This document shows positions 35,122 through 45,000 of a stretch of 64,000 nt of DNA, one piece after another. Numbering within the stretch: position 1 is the stretch's first letter; each line of letters opens with the position of its first letter. Under the pieces are notes generated by a model. It had not been told where the DNA came from and made no database searches. It saw only the letters and a list, made by a program, of their open reading frames with translations. This stretch comes from Pacificimonas sp036351775 (GTDB lineage Bacteria > Pseudomonadota > Alphaproteobacteria > Sphingomonadales > Sphingomonadaceae), in the NCBI GenBank assembly GCA_036351775.1, contig JAZBPX010000053.1:1-64000 (forward strand). The letters run 5' to 3'. The translations under genes and the position numbers were made by a program.

Positions 35122-38100
35122 ATGGGTTTCGAATTTTCGCTCGTTCAGACATTCGACAGCGGCATTGGCGAGGGCGGCTCTGAAGTCGTATCCTTCGACG
35201 GCGGCATCTTTGCCGTCACAAATGGCGAGCAGGACCGCATCGACCTGTTCGATGGTGCAGGCGGCGACCTGATCCGCGCTGTCTTCTTCGCAGACGCCCT
35301 TCCCGATGATGCCCCCGCCGACTCCACCACGATTCCGGTCGCAAATTATGACGGCATTCAGTCGGTTGCGATCCGTGACGGCGTCGTGGCCGTCGCCATT
35401 TCGCGTGACGGGGAGGACGGCATCGTCCAGACCTTCAGCGCCGACACTGGCGCCGCCATCGAAACCTATGTTGTCGGCAACCTTCCCGACCAGATCAGCT
35501 TCTCGAAGGACGGCACGCGCCTCTTCGTCGCCAACGAGGGCGAGCGCGGCGAGGAGCCCGATCCCGCGAACGACCCCGCGCCGGGTTCCATCTCGATCAT
35601 CGACCTGACGACCGACGCGCAGACCGCCGTCTCGACCTTCGGCTTCACCCAGTTCGACGATTTCGACAATAGCGGCGCCTTCGACGCTGCCGACCTCGCC
35701 GCCCTTCGCGCCGAGGGCATCCGCACCTTCCCGAACTCCGCCCCCTCGCAGGACTTCGAGCCGGAATATATCGTCGAGGGTGACGATGGCCGTCTCTATG
35801 TGGCGATCCAGGAAAACAACGCCATTGCGGTATTCGACCCGGCGACCGAGACCTTCGTCGACATCTTCTCTGCCGGCATCAAGGACTACAGCCTGCCGGG
35901 GAACGCCTTCGACCCCTCCGACCGCGACGGCGCCATCGCCATCCAGAATTACGACGTGAAGGGCTGGAACCAGCCGGACGGTATCGCGACCTTCACCATC
36001 GGCGGCGAGACCTACGTCTTCACCGCGAACGAGGGCGACAGCCGCGACTTTGACGAGACGCGCGTCGCCGACCTCAACCTCGATCCTGCCGCCTATCCAA
36101 ACGCCGCCGCGCTCCAGGCCGACGAGGTTCTCGGCCGTCTGCAGGCGGACAACCTCTCCGGCGACGCGGACGGTGACGGCGACATCGACCAGATCTGGGC
36201 GTTCGGCGGCCGGTCTTTCACCATCCTCGATTCGGACGGCGACGTCGTCTTCGATTCCGGTGACGATTTCGAGCAGATCACCGCCGCCGCCCGCGTCCCG
36301 AACGCCTTCAACAACGACGATTTCGTTCCCGGCGCGGGCGATCCGGCCGTCGTCGACGACAACCGCTCCGACGCCAAGGGCCCCGAGCCCGAAGCCATCG
36401 CCGTCGGCCAGGTCGGCGACCGCGTTCTCGCCTTCATCGGCATGGAGCGCGACAGCGGCATCTTCGTCTATGACGTGACCGAGCCCTCCCTCTCGCTCTT
36501 CGTCGACTATATCGACGCCCGCGCCGACGGGAACATCTCGCCGGAGGTGATCCAGTTCATCCCGGCCACCGACAGCGGCACCGGCAACGCGCAGATCGCC
36601 GTCAGCTTCGAGGTGTCCGGCACCACCGCCGTCTATGACATCCTCGCCGAGGGCGTCGCCCCCATCGTCGACCCGGTGGAGGACGGCGTCACGCTCCAGC
36701 TTCTCCACTTCGGCGATCCGGAGTTCAGCCGGCTGTCCGTCGAGACCGCGCCCTATATCGGCGCGCTGATCGACGAGTTCGCGCCGGACTTCTCGAACAC
36801 CCTGATCCTCTCCTCCGGCGACAATATCATCCCGGGTCCGTTCCGCACGGCATCGGGCATCGTCCGGGAGGGCTTCACCGAGATCCAGGTCCTGAACGCC
36901 CTCGGCGTGCAGGCGACGGCCATCGGCAACCACGAGTTCGACCTCGGCTCCGGCCTGTTCGCCGACGCAGTCGAGGCGTCGAACTTCCCGCACATCTCCG
37001 CGAACCTCGATTTCTCCGGCGACGGTTCGACGGCGGACCTGTTCGTCGACACCACGGCGGGCGCGGGCCTCGAAAGCGCATCCTCGCTCGCAGGCCGGAT
37101 CGCTCCTTCCGCAGTCATCGAGCAGAACGGCGCGATCTTCGGCATCGTCGGCGCGACCACGCAGATTCTCGAGACCATCACGTCAAATGGCGGCGTCGAG
37201 GTCATCGGCCCGAACGAGGATGACATGCCCGCCCTCGCGGCCATCCTTCAGCCGGTCATCGACGATCTGACGGCGCAGGGCGTCAACAAGATCATCCTCG
37301 TCTCGCACCTTCAGCAGATCCAGCTGGAGCAGGCGCTGGCCCCGCTTCTCGACGGCGTCGACATCATCATCGCGGGCGGCTCCAACACCCGCCTCGGCGA
37401 TGACAATGACGAGGCGGTGGCCTTCCCGGGTCACGCCGCGACCTTCCAGGGCGACTATCCGATCGAAACGACGGATGCCTCCGGCAACCCGACGCTGATC
37501 GTGAACACGGACAATGAGCTGACCTATCTTGGCCGCCTGATCGTGGACTTCGATGCCAACGGCAACGTCATCACCGACAGCATCGCCCAGAATGCCGACA
37601 TCGCCGGTGCCTATGCCGCGGCACCCGAAACGCTTGCCGAGCTTCGCGGCGTCGGCGGCAACGCGGCCCGCGTGGTCCTTAGCGAGGGGCAGAATGTCGG
37701 CCTCGGCGCGGGCAAGTTCAACGTGTTCGGCAAGGTTGCTGGCGGCGAAGAAATCACGGTCTTCGCCGGCGGCGTTCTCGAGCTCGATCCGTCCTTCAAC
37801 AATGGCGGGGACCGCCTGGTGTTCGACGGTTCCTCGGACGACTTCAGCGTTTCGCTTAGCGGTTCGGTCATGATCATCCGCGGCGGCGACGGCACGGTTG
37901 TTTCCCTCCCCATCGGCATGGCGGGCACGGTACTGCAGTTCGACGATCAGACGCTCGTTGCGCGCTTCGACGGTACGAACGTCCGTCTCGGCGATCAACT
38001 CGTCAGCGATACCGACACCTTCATCGGCGGCGCTGAAACCGGCCGCGACACCTCGCTGCCCGCCGGTCTGCCCGATTCGATCTTCGCCGATGGCACGCGC

Positions 38101-39054
38101 GCCGGCGCAGTCCTCGATCTCGTCACCCCGATCGGCGACACGATCTCGGAGCTTGGCGACAATGTCTTCGGCTTCACGAGCGTCTATCTTGAGGGTGCGC
38201 GCAGCGCGGTCCGGACCGAGGAAACGAACCTCGGCAACCTGACCGCCGATGCCAATGCCTATGTCTATGAGCAGCGCGACGGCGACGATGACAGCTTCGT
38301 CGTTTCGGTGAAGAATGGCGGCGGTATCCGTGCGCCCATCGGCACCTTCTCCTCACCGGGCCCGAACGGCGAAGTGACGGCTCTGCCGCCGCAGCCGGAC
38401 GGCGCGGTCAGCCAGCTCGATGTCGGGGCAACGCTGCGCTTCGACAACTCGCTTGTTGCCGTGGAAACCGACGCGGCGGGCCTGAAGGCAATTCTTGAAC
38501 GCGGCGTCTCCGGTACGCCGGGCGCCACGGAGGGCCGCTTCCCGCAGGTCGGCGGTGTTCGCTTCAGCTTCGACCAGTCCGAAGAGGTCGGTGAGCGGGT
38601 CAACGACATCGCGCTCGTTGCGGAAGACGGCAGCCTGGTGCCGCTGTTCGATGACGGTGTGCTGGTTGCGGGCGCGGACGCGCTCGACATCACCATCGTT
38701 ACGCTCGGCTTTATCGCCGAGGGCGGCGACGGTTATCCGTTCCAGGACATTGCCGAAAGCGTATCCGCCATCACCGACGATGGTCTGGTCGCGCTGACTT
38801 ATGACGAGAATGGCGATCTGGTCGGCGTGCCGGACACGATCCTCGGCGAACAGGCGGCGCTGGCGGAATATCTCGGCGACCTGTTCGGCACGGTGGACAC
38901 GGCCTTTGCGGAGGCGGACACGCCGATCGAGGATGACACGCGCATCCAGAACGAGGCGTTCCGCGACTCCACCGTCCTGACCGGCGAGGCGACAGGCACA
39001 ATCCCGGCGGCATTCGAACCGCTCGCCTTCGTAGAGACCGCACCGCTGATCTGA
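35122..39054 (+). CDS. Choice-of-anchor-I / 5'-nucleotidase-type phosphatase, 1310 residues
   Basis: Residues about 1-510 match the 'choice-of-anchor I' beta-propeller-like region ('LPDQISFSKDGTRLFVANEG', 'DPEPEY'-like stretches, 'VFTANEGDSRDFDETR'). From about 525 there is a metallophosphatase/5'-nucleotidase module: 'LQLLHFGDPEFSRL', 'LILSSGDNIIPGP', 'ATAIGNHEFDLG' (GNHE motif), then the C-terminal nucleotidase substrate domain ('VSVKNGGGIRAPIG'). The protein is very acidic. There is no N-terminal signal peptide, although such phosphatases act outside the cell; a C-terminal type I secretion signal is possible but no GGxGxD repeats are obvious. The Pho box upstream suggests it releases phosphate from extracellular nucleotides or other esters. 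In the usual motif 'DxHG' the first ligand reads Asp in 'HFGDPE', with a changed order. Confidence 0.85.
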   Translation: MGFEFSLVQTFDSGIGEGGSEVVSFDGGIFAVTNGEQDRIDLFDGAGGDLIRAVFFADALPDDAPADSTTIPVANYDGIQSVAIRDGVVAVAISRDGEDGIVQTFSADTGAAIETYVVGNLPDQISFSKDGTRLFVANEGERGEEPDPANDPAPGSISIIDLTTDAQTAVSTFGFTQFDDFDNSGAFDAADLAALRAEGIRTFPNSAPSQDFEPEYIVEGDDGRLYVAIQENNAIAVFDPATETFVDIFSAGIKDYSLPGNAFDPSDRDGAIAIQNYDVKGWNQPDGIATFTIGGETYVFTANEGDSRDFDETRVADLNLDPAAYPNAAALQADEVLGRLQADNLSGDADGDGDIDQIWAFGGRSFTILDSDGDVVFDSGDDFEQITAAARVPNAFNNDDFVPGAGDPAVVDDNRSDAKGPEPEAIAVGQVGDRVLAFIGMERDSGIFVYDVTEPSLSLFVDYIDARADGNISPEVIQFIPATDSGTGNAQIAVSFEVSGTTAVYDILAEGVAPIVDPVEDGVTLQLLHFGDPEFSRLSVETAPYIGALIDEFAPDFSNTLILSSGDNIIPGPFRTASGIVREGFTEIQVLNALGVQATAIGNHEFDLGSGLFADAVEASNFPHISANLDFSGDGSTADLFVDTTAGAGLESASSLAGRIAPSAVIEQNGAIFGIVGATTQILETITSNGGVEVIGPNEDDMPALAAILQPVIDDLTAQGVNKIILVSHLQQIQLEQALAPLLDGVDIIIAGGSNTRLGDDNDEAVAFPGHAATFQGDYPIETTDASGNPTLIVNTDNELTYLGRLIVDFDANGNVITDSIAQNADIAGAYAAAPETLAELRGVGGNAARVVLSEGQNVGLGAGKFNVFGKVAGGEEITVFAGGVLELDPSFNNGGDRLVFDGSSDDFSVSLSGSVMIIRGGDGTVVSLPIGMAGTVLQFDDQTLVARFDGTNVRLGDQLVSDTDTFIGGAETGRDTSLPAGLPDSIFADGTRAGAVLDLVTPIGDTISELGDNVFGFTSVYLEGARSAVRTEETNLGNLTADANAYVYEQRDGDDDSFVVSVKNGGGIRAPIGTFSSPGPNGEVTALPPQPDGAVSQLDVGATLRFDNSLVAVETDAAGLKAILERGVSGTPGATEGRFPQVGGVRFSFDQSEEVGERVNDIALVAEDGSLVPLFDDGVLVAGADALDITIVTLGFIAEGGDGYPFQDIAESVSAITDDGLVALTYDENGDLVGVPDTILGEQAALAEYLGDLFGTVDTAFAEADTPIEDDTRIQNEAFRDSTVLTGEATGTIPAAFEPLAFVETAPLI

Positions 39055-39110
39055 CAAGGACCCCCGAAATACGGCCGGGGTCTCGGATCCCCGCATCCCG
39101 GTCCTCCTCC

Positions 39111-39151
39111 GGCCCGCTCTGGCACCCCCATGCCAGGGCGGGCCTTTTTTT
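39111..39151 (+). terminator. Strong intrinsic terminator after the phosphatase gene
   Basis: A 14-bp stem (GGCCCGCTCTGGCA against TGCCAGGGCGGGCC, one G-U wobble) with a six-base loop is followed directly by seven T residues, 57 bases after the phosphatase stop. It is the clearest intrinsic terminator in the window and isolates the gene from the glucokinase downstream. Confidence 0.93.
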
Positions 39152-39213
39152 GCGCTCTTTCCGGCTAAGGCTCACACCGGTTCCCCTCCTCCCGGCAAAA
39201 ACCCTCCAGTATT

Positions 39214-39246
39214 CCCCTCCCTCTTGGGGAGGGGCTAGGGGAGGGG
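39214..39246. repeat. REP-like palindromic G/C-run element
   Basis: CCCCTCCC and GGGAGGGG form a perfect 8-bp dyad with a five-base spacer, followed four bases later by another GGGGAGGGG. Elements of this CCCCTCCC...GGGGAGGGG pattern are widespread intergenic repeats in GC-rich bacteria. No second copy was noticed in this window. Confidence 0.6.
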
Positions 39247-39398
39247 CTTCCTGCAGCAGACCGAAACCATGCCAGTCGACCACGCCTTCCGCCGCAGCCC
39301 AACCCAGCCCCGCCCAGCCCCGCCCCGCCTGACCCCTCATCCGCCGCCACACCCCCGCAAGGATTGTGCCGCCCCCGCCGCCAACCTATCCCGTGGTT
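39247..39398. other. Non-coding stretch before glucokinase
   Basis: Together with the terminator and the palindromic repeat this completes the 344-base gap between the phosphatase and the glucokinase. It holds a C-rich low-complexity run (CCCAGCCCCGCCCAGCCCCG and similar, about 39299-39335). No convincing gene or promoter was seen. Frames are open here only because of base bias. Confidence 0.5.
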
Positions 39399-40382
39399 AT
39401 GACCGCCTCGACCCAGATCGCCGTGGCCGACATCGGCGGCACCCATGCCCGTTTCTCGCTCGCCAGCATAAGCGGGGGGACAGCCCGCCTGATCGGCGAT
39501 CCCGTCATTCTGAAAACCGCTGACCATGAAGACCTGTCCGCTGCGTGGCTGGCGTTCGGCGCGCATCTGGACGGCCCGCTGCCGGATCATGCTGCCTTCG
39601 CCATCGCTGCGGCAGTCGGCGGCCAGACCGTCAACATGCCGAACGGACGCTGGAGCTTTGCGCCTGAGAACCTCGGCGCGATGCTGGGCCTCAGGGGCCA
39701 TCTGCTGCTCAATGATTTTCAGGCGGTCGCCCATGCCGTCGATCAGGCGGAGGAGGGGGACTTTCTCCACATCGCAGGGCCGGATCTGCCGCTTCCGTCA
39801 TCCGGCGTTGTCAGCATTGTCGGCCCCGGTACCGGTCTGGGCGTCGCTGCACTGAACAGGGCTTCCGCAGGCGCTGCCTCAGTTCTGCCGACAGAGGGCG
39901 GCCACATTGGCTTTGCGCCCGTTGACGCGCTTGAGGACCGCTTGCTCGAACAATTGCGCGGTGACCATGGCCGGGTGTCGGTAGAACGCGTCGTTTCCGG
40001 GGCCGGACTGCGCGCAATCTGGCACATTCTGGCCAAAATCAGGGGCGAAACCGTGCCGAATGGCGACGATGTGGCGCTTTGGCAGGCCGCTCTGGCCGGG
40101 GAGAGCCCTGCCGCGCGGGCTGCTCTTGAGCGTTTCTGCCAATGCCTTGGCTCCGTGGCTGGCGACATCGCGCTTGTGCACGGTGCGGGCGGCGTCGTCA
40201 TTGCCGGCGGTCTCGGGCGCCGTTTGGCCGCGCATCTGCCGGCGTCCGGCTTCGCGCAGCGCTTCGTGGACAAGGGCCGCTACCGGGCATTGATGCAGGG
40301 TCTGCCGGTCAGGCTCATCACTATGCAGGAACCAGGCCTGTTCGGCGCTGCGGCGGCCTATGCGGCGCACCGTTCCGGCTGA
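39399..40382 (+). CDS. glk: Glucokinase
   Basis: The 327-residue protein is a bacterial-type (Glk, Pfam glucokinase) enzyme: 'IAVADIGGTHARFSLA' is the ATP phosphate-1 loop, 'HLLLNDFQAVAHAV' holds the sugar-binding Asn-Asp with catalytic aspartate, 'VGPGTGLGVAAL' and 'LPTEGGHIGFAP' follow. It phosphorylates glucose at C6 in the cytoplasm. The ATG at 39399 was preferred over a GTG 33 bases upstream that adds a proline run. Glucose freed by the GH15, trehalose or galactoside hydrolases encoded nearby would be a natural substrate source. Confidence 0.93.
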   Translation: MTASTQIAVADIGGTHARFSLASISGGTARLIGDPVILKTADHEDLSAAWLAFGAHLDGPLPDHAAFAIAAAVGGQTVNMPNGRWSFAPENLGAMLGLRGHLLLNDFQAVAHAVDQAEEGDFLHIAGPDLPLPSSGVVSIVGPGTGLGVAALNRASAGAASVLPTEGGHIGFAPVDALEDRLLEQLRGDHGRVSVERVVSGAGLRAIWHILAKIRGETVPNGDDVALWQAALAGESPAARAALERFCQCLGSVAGDIALVHGAGGVVIAGGLGRRLAAHLPASGFAQRFVDKGRYRALMQGLPVRLITMQEPGLFGAAAAYAAHRSG

Positions 40383-40417
40383 ATCCAGTCTGGACGCCTG
40401 AACGAGGCAGGGCTAAA

Positions 40418-40432
40418 GAACATAACAGGAAC
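40418..40432 (+). promoter_or_regulatory. LexA (SOS) box
   Basis: GAAC-N7-GAAC (spacer ATAACAG) is exactly the alphaproteobacterial LexA operator, which reads GTTC-N7-GTTC on the other strand. It lies about 135 bases before imuB, so the imuB-dnaE2 cassette should be induced by DNA damage. Confidence 0.8.
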
Positions 40433-40467
40433 AAACACCGAAATCCTGTAGGGCCTGCTATCATACC

Positions 40468-40572
40468 ATGTGTCTTTCCCATTGTAATCATGATATAAAT
40501 AGGGTTCCAGCCATTGCGAAACTGGCTCAGCGACTCACTGAACGTCCTGCGGCATCGGGGATGCGCTCATGA
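40468..40572 (+). pseudogene. 34-codon frame coupled to imuB, possible imuA tail
   Basis: An ATG-started frame of 34 codons ends in a TGA that overlaps the imuB ATG (ATGA), as an imuA gene normally would. Its last residues 'AKLAQRLTERPAASGMRS' loosely resemble the alanine/arginine-rich C-terminus of ImuA. No RecA-like core remains upstream. It may be a truncation scar or a chance frame. The region before it is AT-rich compared with its flanks. Confidence 0.35.
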
Positions 40573-42101
40573 GCCAGCCGCGCCGCATCGTTTCCGTTTG
40601 GATGCCGCACTTCGCGATGGACCGCCGGCTGCGCGCAAAGCCCGCGCTTCGGGAACTCGATATCCCCATCGTCATGGCGCGCCAGGCTGCGCACGGCTTC
40701 GTCATCCACGATCTCGACAGCCGCGCCATCGCTGCGGGTTTGCGCGTGGGTCAGCGCCTTACCGACGCCCGCGCGATCGCCGGCCGTATCCACGTCGAAC
40801 CCGCCGATCCTACAGAAGACGGTAACGACTTGAAAAAACTGGCTTCCTGGTCCCGCCGTTGGTGTCCCACAGTGCGTTCCGACCGTCTCGAGGGACTTCT
40901 CCTCAACATCACCGGCTGCGCCCATCTTTTCGGCGGCGAACCCGAACTCCTCGCCCAGATGACCGCCGCCTTCCAGGATCTCGGCCTCGAAAACCGCCTC
41001 GCCGTAGCGGACACCATCGGCGCTGCCTGGGGCCTTGCGCGCTTCGGAACTGACAGCCCGATAACTAGCAATCCCAGGGCTCTTGAAACGCTGCCAGTCG
41101 TCGCTCTCCGCCTGGAACCCGACACCATCCTTCTTCTGAAGCGTCTCGGCCTCAAGACTGTCGGCGACCTCGCCGCCGTCCCGCGCAATTCCCTGATGCG
41201 CCGTTTCCGCAAGGGTGAACCGTCAACGAACCCGCTTATCCGACTGGACCATATGTTCGGCCGCCTTTCCGAACCTTTGGAGGCGCAGACCGAAGCCGTT
41301 CCCCTTCGCGCTGTGCAGCGCTTTCCCGAACCGCTCGGCGATCTCGCCGGTCTCGAACAAAGCCTGGTCGGTCTTATTCGCGATCTCGCCGCAAGCCTTC
41401 GCCGGGAAAACCGCGGGGTCCGCACGCTTCGCTATACGGCATACCGTGTCGATGGCGAAGCACTTTCGGTAGACATCAACAGCGGCTTGGCCACGCGCGA
41501 TGCCAACCACATTGTACGGCTTTTTTCTGGCAAACTTGATATCCTCGACCCTGGTTTCGGCGTTGATGCGGCCACACTCGATGCCGTACACATAGACTAC
41601 TTAAGCGGGATACAGAGCGATCTTGCGAACAGTGTGGAATTCCGGCTGGATATTGCTCGCTTGGTCGATCGTTTGATCCAGCGTTTCGGGCGCTGGGGGA
41701 TTGCCATTTTGCGCAATGCAGGCAGCCATATGCCGGAGCGCAGTCATAGGCTGACCTTTTTTACGAATGACCGGCCTGGAACAGCAAGTCACCCAGTTCG
41801 ACGCGACTATCTCCCAATACGACTTTTTAGGCGTCCTGAACGTGCAAAAGTTGTTCATGCTGTGTTTGAAGGTCGACCAGACCGTATGTGCTGGCGTGGA
41901 CGTTCCGGCCGCATTTTTCGCGGCGAAGGTCCAGAACGCATAGCTCCCGAATGGTGGAGACATAAAGGCCGAGCCTTGTTGCGTGACTATTTCCGCGCGG
42001 AGAAGGATACCAACCATCGAATCTGGCTCTACAGCGCCCAACGGTCAGTGTCCGACCATCCATGTGCGTTTGGGTGGTACGTTCACGGCATTGACGGATG
42101 A
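40569..42101 (+). CDS. imuB: ImuB, Y-family polymerase-like mutasome subunit
   Basis: The 510-residue protein has a DinB/UmuC-like fold but lacks the catalytic acidic residues: the first motif reads 'SVWMPHFAMDRRLR' where an active polymerase has the metal-binding Asp. 'HGFVIHDLDSRAIAAGLRVG' and 'LLLNITGCAHLFGGE' are typical of ImuB. ImuB bridges the beta clamp, ImuA and the error-prone polymerase DnaE2 in damage-induced mutagenesis. The gene follows a LexA box and precedes dnaE2 by three bases. From about codon 300 the base composition falls clearly below that of the first half. Confidence 0.92.
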   Translation: MSQPRRIVSVWMPHFAMDRRLRAKPALRELDIPIVMARQAAHGFVIHDLDSRAIAAGLRVGQRLTDARAIAGRIHVEPADPTEDGNDLKKLASWSRRWCPTVRSDRLEGLLLNITGCAHLFGGEPELLAQMTAAFQDLGLENRLAVADTIGAAWGLARFGTDSPITSNPRALETLPVVALRLEPDTILLLKRLGLKTVGDLAAVPRNSLMRRFRKGEPSTNPLIRLDHMFGRLSEPLEAQTEAVPLRAVQRFPEPLGDLAGLEQSLVGLIRDLAASLRRENRGVRTLRYTAYRVDGEALSVDINSGLATRDANHIVRLFSGKLDILDPGFGVDAATLDAVHIDYLSGIQSDLANSVEFRLDIARLVDRLIQRFGRWGIAILRNAGSHMPERSHRLTFFTNDRPGTASHPVRRDYLPIRLFRRPERAKVVHAVFEGRPDRMCWRGRSGRIFRGEGPERIAPEWWRHKGRALLRDYFRAEKDTNHRIWLYSAQRSVSDHPCAFGWYVHGIDG

Positions 42102-45000
42102 TTTGTGCCCGAACCGCCCCTTATTCCCGACAGGCGAACGATTGCGTCTGACGACAATTTTGAACCTAACAGCGAAGCGCCATATGTCGAACTAGGTGTT
42201 ACCTCGTGTTTCTCGTTTCTACGGGGGGGCTCCGATGCGGTAGACTTGGCCAAAACTGCTTACAGATTGGGCTATGATGCTATCGGTATTGCCGATCGTA
42301 ACAGTATGGCGGGCGTCGTTCGACATTGGACTGAAGTACGCAATACAAGACAGAGACCATTAACTGGTTGCCGTTTAGTATCTATGCCTGATGATTCGGG
42401 GTTTTCTTACGAGTTTCTTGCCTATCCCAAAACACGAAAAGCTTATGGCTGTCTGACTTCAATGTTATCGGCGGCAAAAATGCGTACCCTGAACGGCGCA
42501 TGGCAGGAGAAAGATGTTTGTGATCTGACTCTTCAGATGATTGCTCATTATGTTGGCAACGATAGCAATGAAATGATTCTTATTGCTTTACCCTCGCGTG
42601 AACTAGACGATTTTTCTAGGGCGCTTCCCCTGCTCTGTAAGACTTTGCCCTGCTTATCGCACTTAGCGGCAACGCTGCAATACCAGTGTGGTGACCGTGA
42701 ACGTATAAATAAAATACATTCACTTGCAAATGATTGCGGTCTAAAGGTCGTAGCCACGAACGACGTTCACTACCACGAATCAGATCGACGTCAGTTAGTT
42801 GATGCAATGACGTGCATTCGCGAAGGATTCTGCATTCATGAAGCGGGATCGCTTCTGAACCAGAACGCAGAACGTTATATGAAATCTCCTACCGAGATGG
42901 CTTTGTTGTTTAGAGAGTGGCCCTTGGCAATACAGGAAACGCGTTCAATTGTAGCGGAGATCCAGTTTGACCTTGGCCAGTTGAAATATGAATATCCAAA
43001 TGATCCAGTACCTGAAGGGCTGGATCCTCAAGAGTATCTGAGTGAACTCGTTTGGCAGGGAGCCCAGTGGCGTTATGATGGGAAGATACCTAATGACGTA
43101 CAGAGTGCAATTTCCCGCGAGCTGGTGCTGATTAAACAAAAGAATATTGCTAAATATTTTTTAACTATTCATGACATTGTAGACCGTGCGCGGTACAAGA
43201 ATATTCTTTGTCAAGGTCGTGGCTCCGCAGCCAATAGCGCTGTGTGTTACTGTCTTGGAATCACATCAGTTGATCCAGCTGAAACGGATGTTTTGTTCGA
43301 ACGCTTTATATCCGAAGACCGGAATGAACCACCCGATATCGATGTCGATTTCGAACATGAACGCCGCGAAGAAGTCATCCAGGACATCTATGCTCGGTAT
43401 GGGCGTGACCGTGCAGGACTCTGCGCGACGGTCATTCACTATCGCCCGCGAATGGCGATTCGGGAAATCGGTAAGGTGATGGGCCTTTCTGAAGATGTAA
43501 CCTCGGCCCTAGCCAAGACGGTTTGGGGGAGTTGGGGCTTGAAAGTCGATGAGGACAAACTTGTCGAAGCAGGCCTGGATCTTAGCGACCCGTTACTAGC
43601 CCGCAGTATCCAGCTAGCCGACCAGCTGATCGGAATGCCGCGTCACCTGTCTCAACATGTTGGCGGATTTATCCTTACCGAGCGACCGCTGACCGAAACC
43701 GTCCCGATCGGCAATGGTGCCATGCCTGACCGCAGTTTCATCGAATGGGACAAGGACGATATCGACGCGCTAGGTATTTTTAAAATGGATGTGCTGGCGC
43801 TGGGAATGCTGACCTGCATTCGAAAGTGTTTCGATCTAATCGCACAGCATCACGGGACGCGCTACACACTGGCAACAATTCCCAAGCACGACCCAGAAAC
43901 CTTCGACATGTTGTGCAAAGGGGATTCCCTAGGGGTATTTCAGGTGGAAAGCCGCGCGCAGATGAACATGCTGCCGCGGTTAAGGCCAAGAACATTCTAT
44001 GATCTCGTTATCGAAGTGGCGATTGTACGTCCCGGTCCAATTCAAGGAGACATGGTTCATCCTTACTTGAAGCGGCGGCGCGGTAATGAGACGGTGGAAT
44101 ATCCCAGCCCTGCACCGGAAGAAGGTCCGCAAAACGAACTCAAGGATATTCTTGAGCGAACCCTTGGTGTGCCCATATTCCAGGAACAGGCCATGAAGAT
44201 TGCCATGGTTGCTGCGGAATTCTCTTCACGGGAAGCAAACCAGCTTAGAAAGGCGATGGCAACGTTTCGCGCCAAGGGTAAGGTATCGGATCATAAGGAA
44301 AAAATGCTCGGCCGGATGATCAAGCGCGGCTACGACCCAAAGTTTGCCGAGCGCTGCTTCTCGCAGATTGAAGGCTTTGGCGAATATGGCTTTCCGGAAA
44401 GCCACGCGGCAAGTTTTGCAAAGCTTGTTTACGTGTCTTCGTACCTGAAATGCCACTATCCGGCAGCCTTTGCCGCTGCCCTGCTTAATTCACAGCCTAT
44501 GGGGTTTTACGCACCAGCGCAGATCATTCGCGATGTACAGGATCACAATGTGGAGGTGCTCAGCGCCGATGTGAACTTGTCCGAATGGAATTCGACGCTG
44601 GAGACACCGTCGCTGGCGGTCGCGGTTGATGGGAAGCGCGTGCAGCCCGCTCTTCGTCTGGGGCTTCGGCAGATTGAAGGCCTTAAGGAGACAGATGCAG
44701 CGGCGCTTCTGTTGAAGCGCGGCAATCGATATGACAGCGTTGCGGCGCTGCGAGACAAGGCCGGGCTTGGGGTCCCGGTTATCGAACGTCTGGCGGCAGC
44801 GGATGCGTTCAACTCCGTGGGAAAAAACCGGCGACAGGCGCTGTGGGATGCACGGGCGCTCAAGAACGCGCCGGACCTGCCGCTCTTCACTTATGCGAGG
44901 GCCGCGGATGAGGGGGTGGATACAGAGCATGCTCTGCCGAAAATGCCGCTCTCAGAAGAAGTCGTAGCGGACTATCAAACCACACGGTTTTCTTTGAAGG
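41480..45000. other. Low-GC mosaic segment spanning the imuB-dnaE2 junction
   Basis: Base composition drops inside imuB and recovers inside dnaE2. For example, 43141-43200 has 20 G or C in 60, while 40621-40680 (5' imuB) has 41 in 60. Edges are gradual and placed by eye. Both reading frames remain intact through the segment. Confidence 0.6.

Noticed and set aside
35053..36993. 646-codon minus-strand frame opposite the phosphatase
   Set aside because: Val/Glu/Asp/Gly-rich mirror of the GC-rich phosphatase codons, with no recognisable domain. The plus-strand protein has clear nucleotidase motifs and a Pho box.
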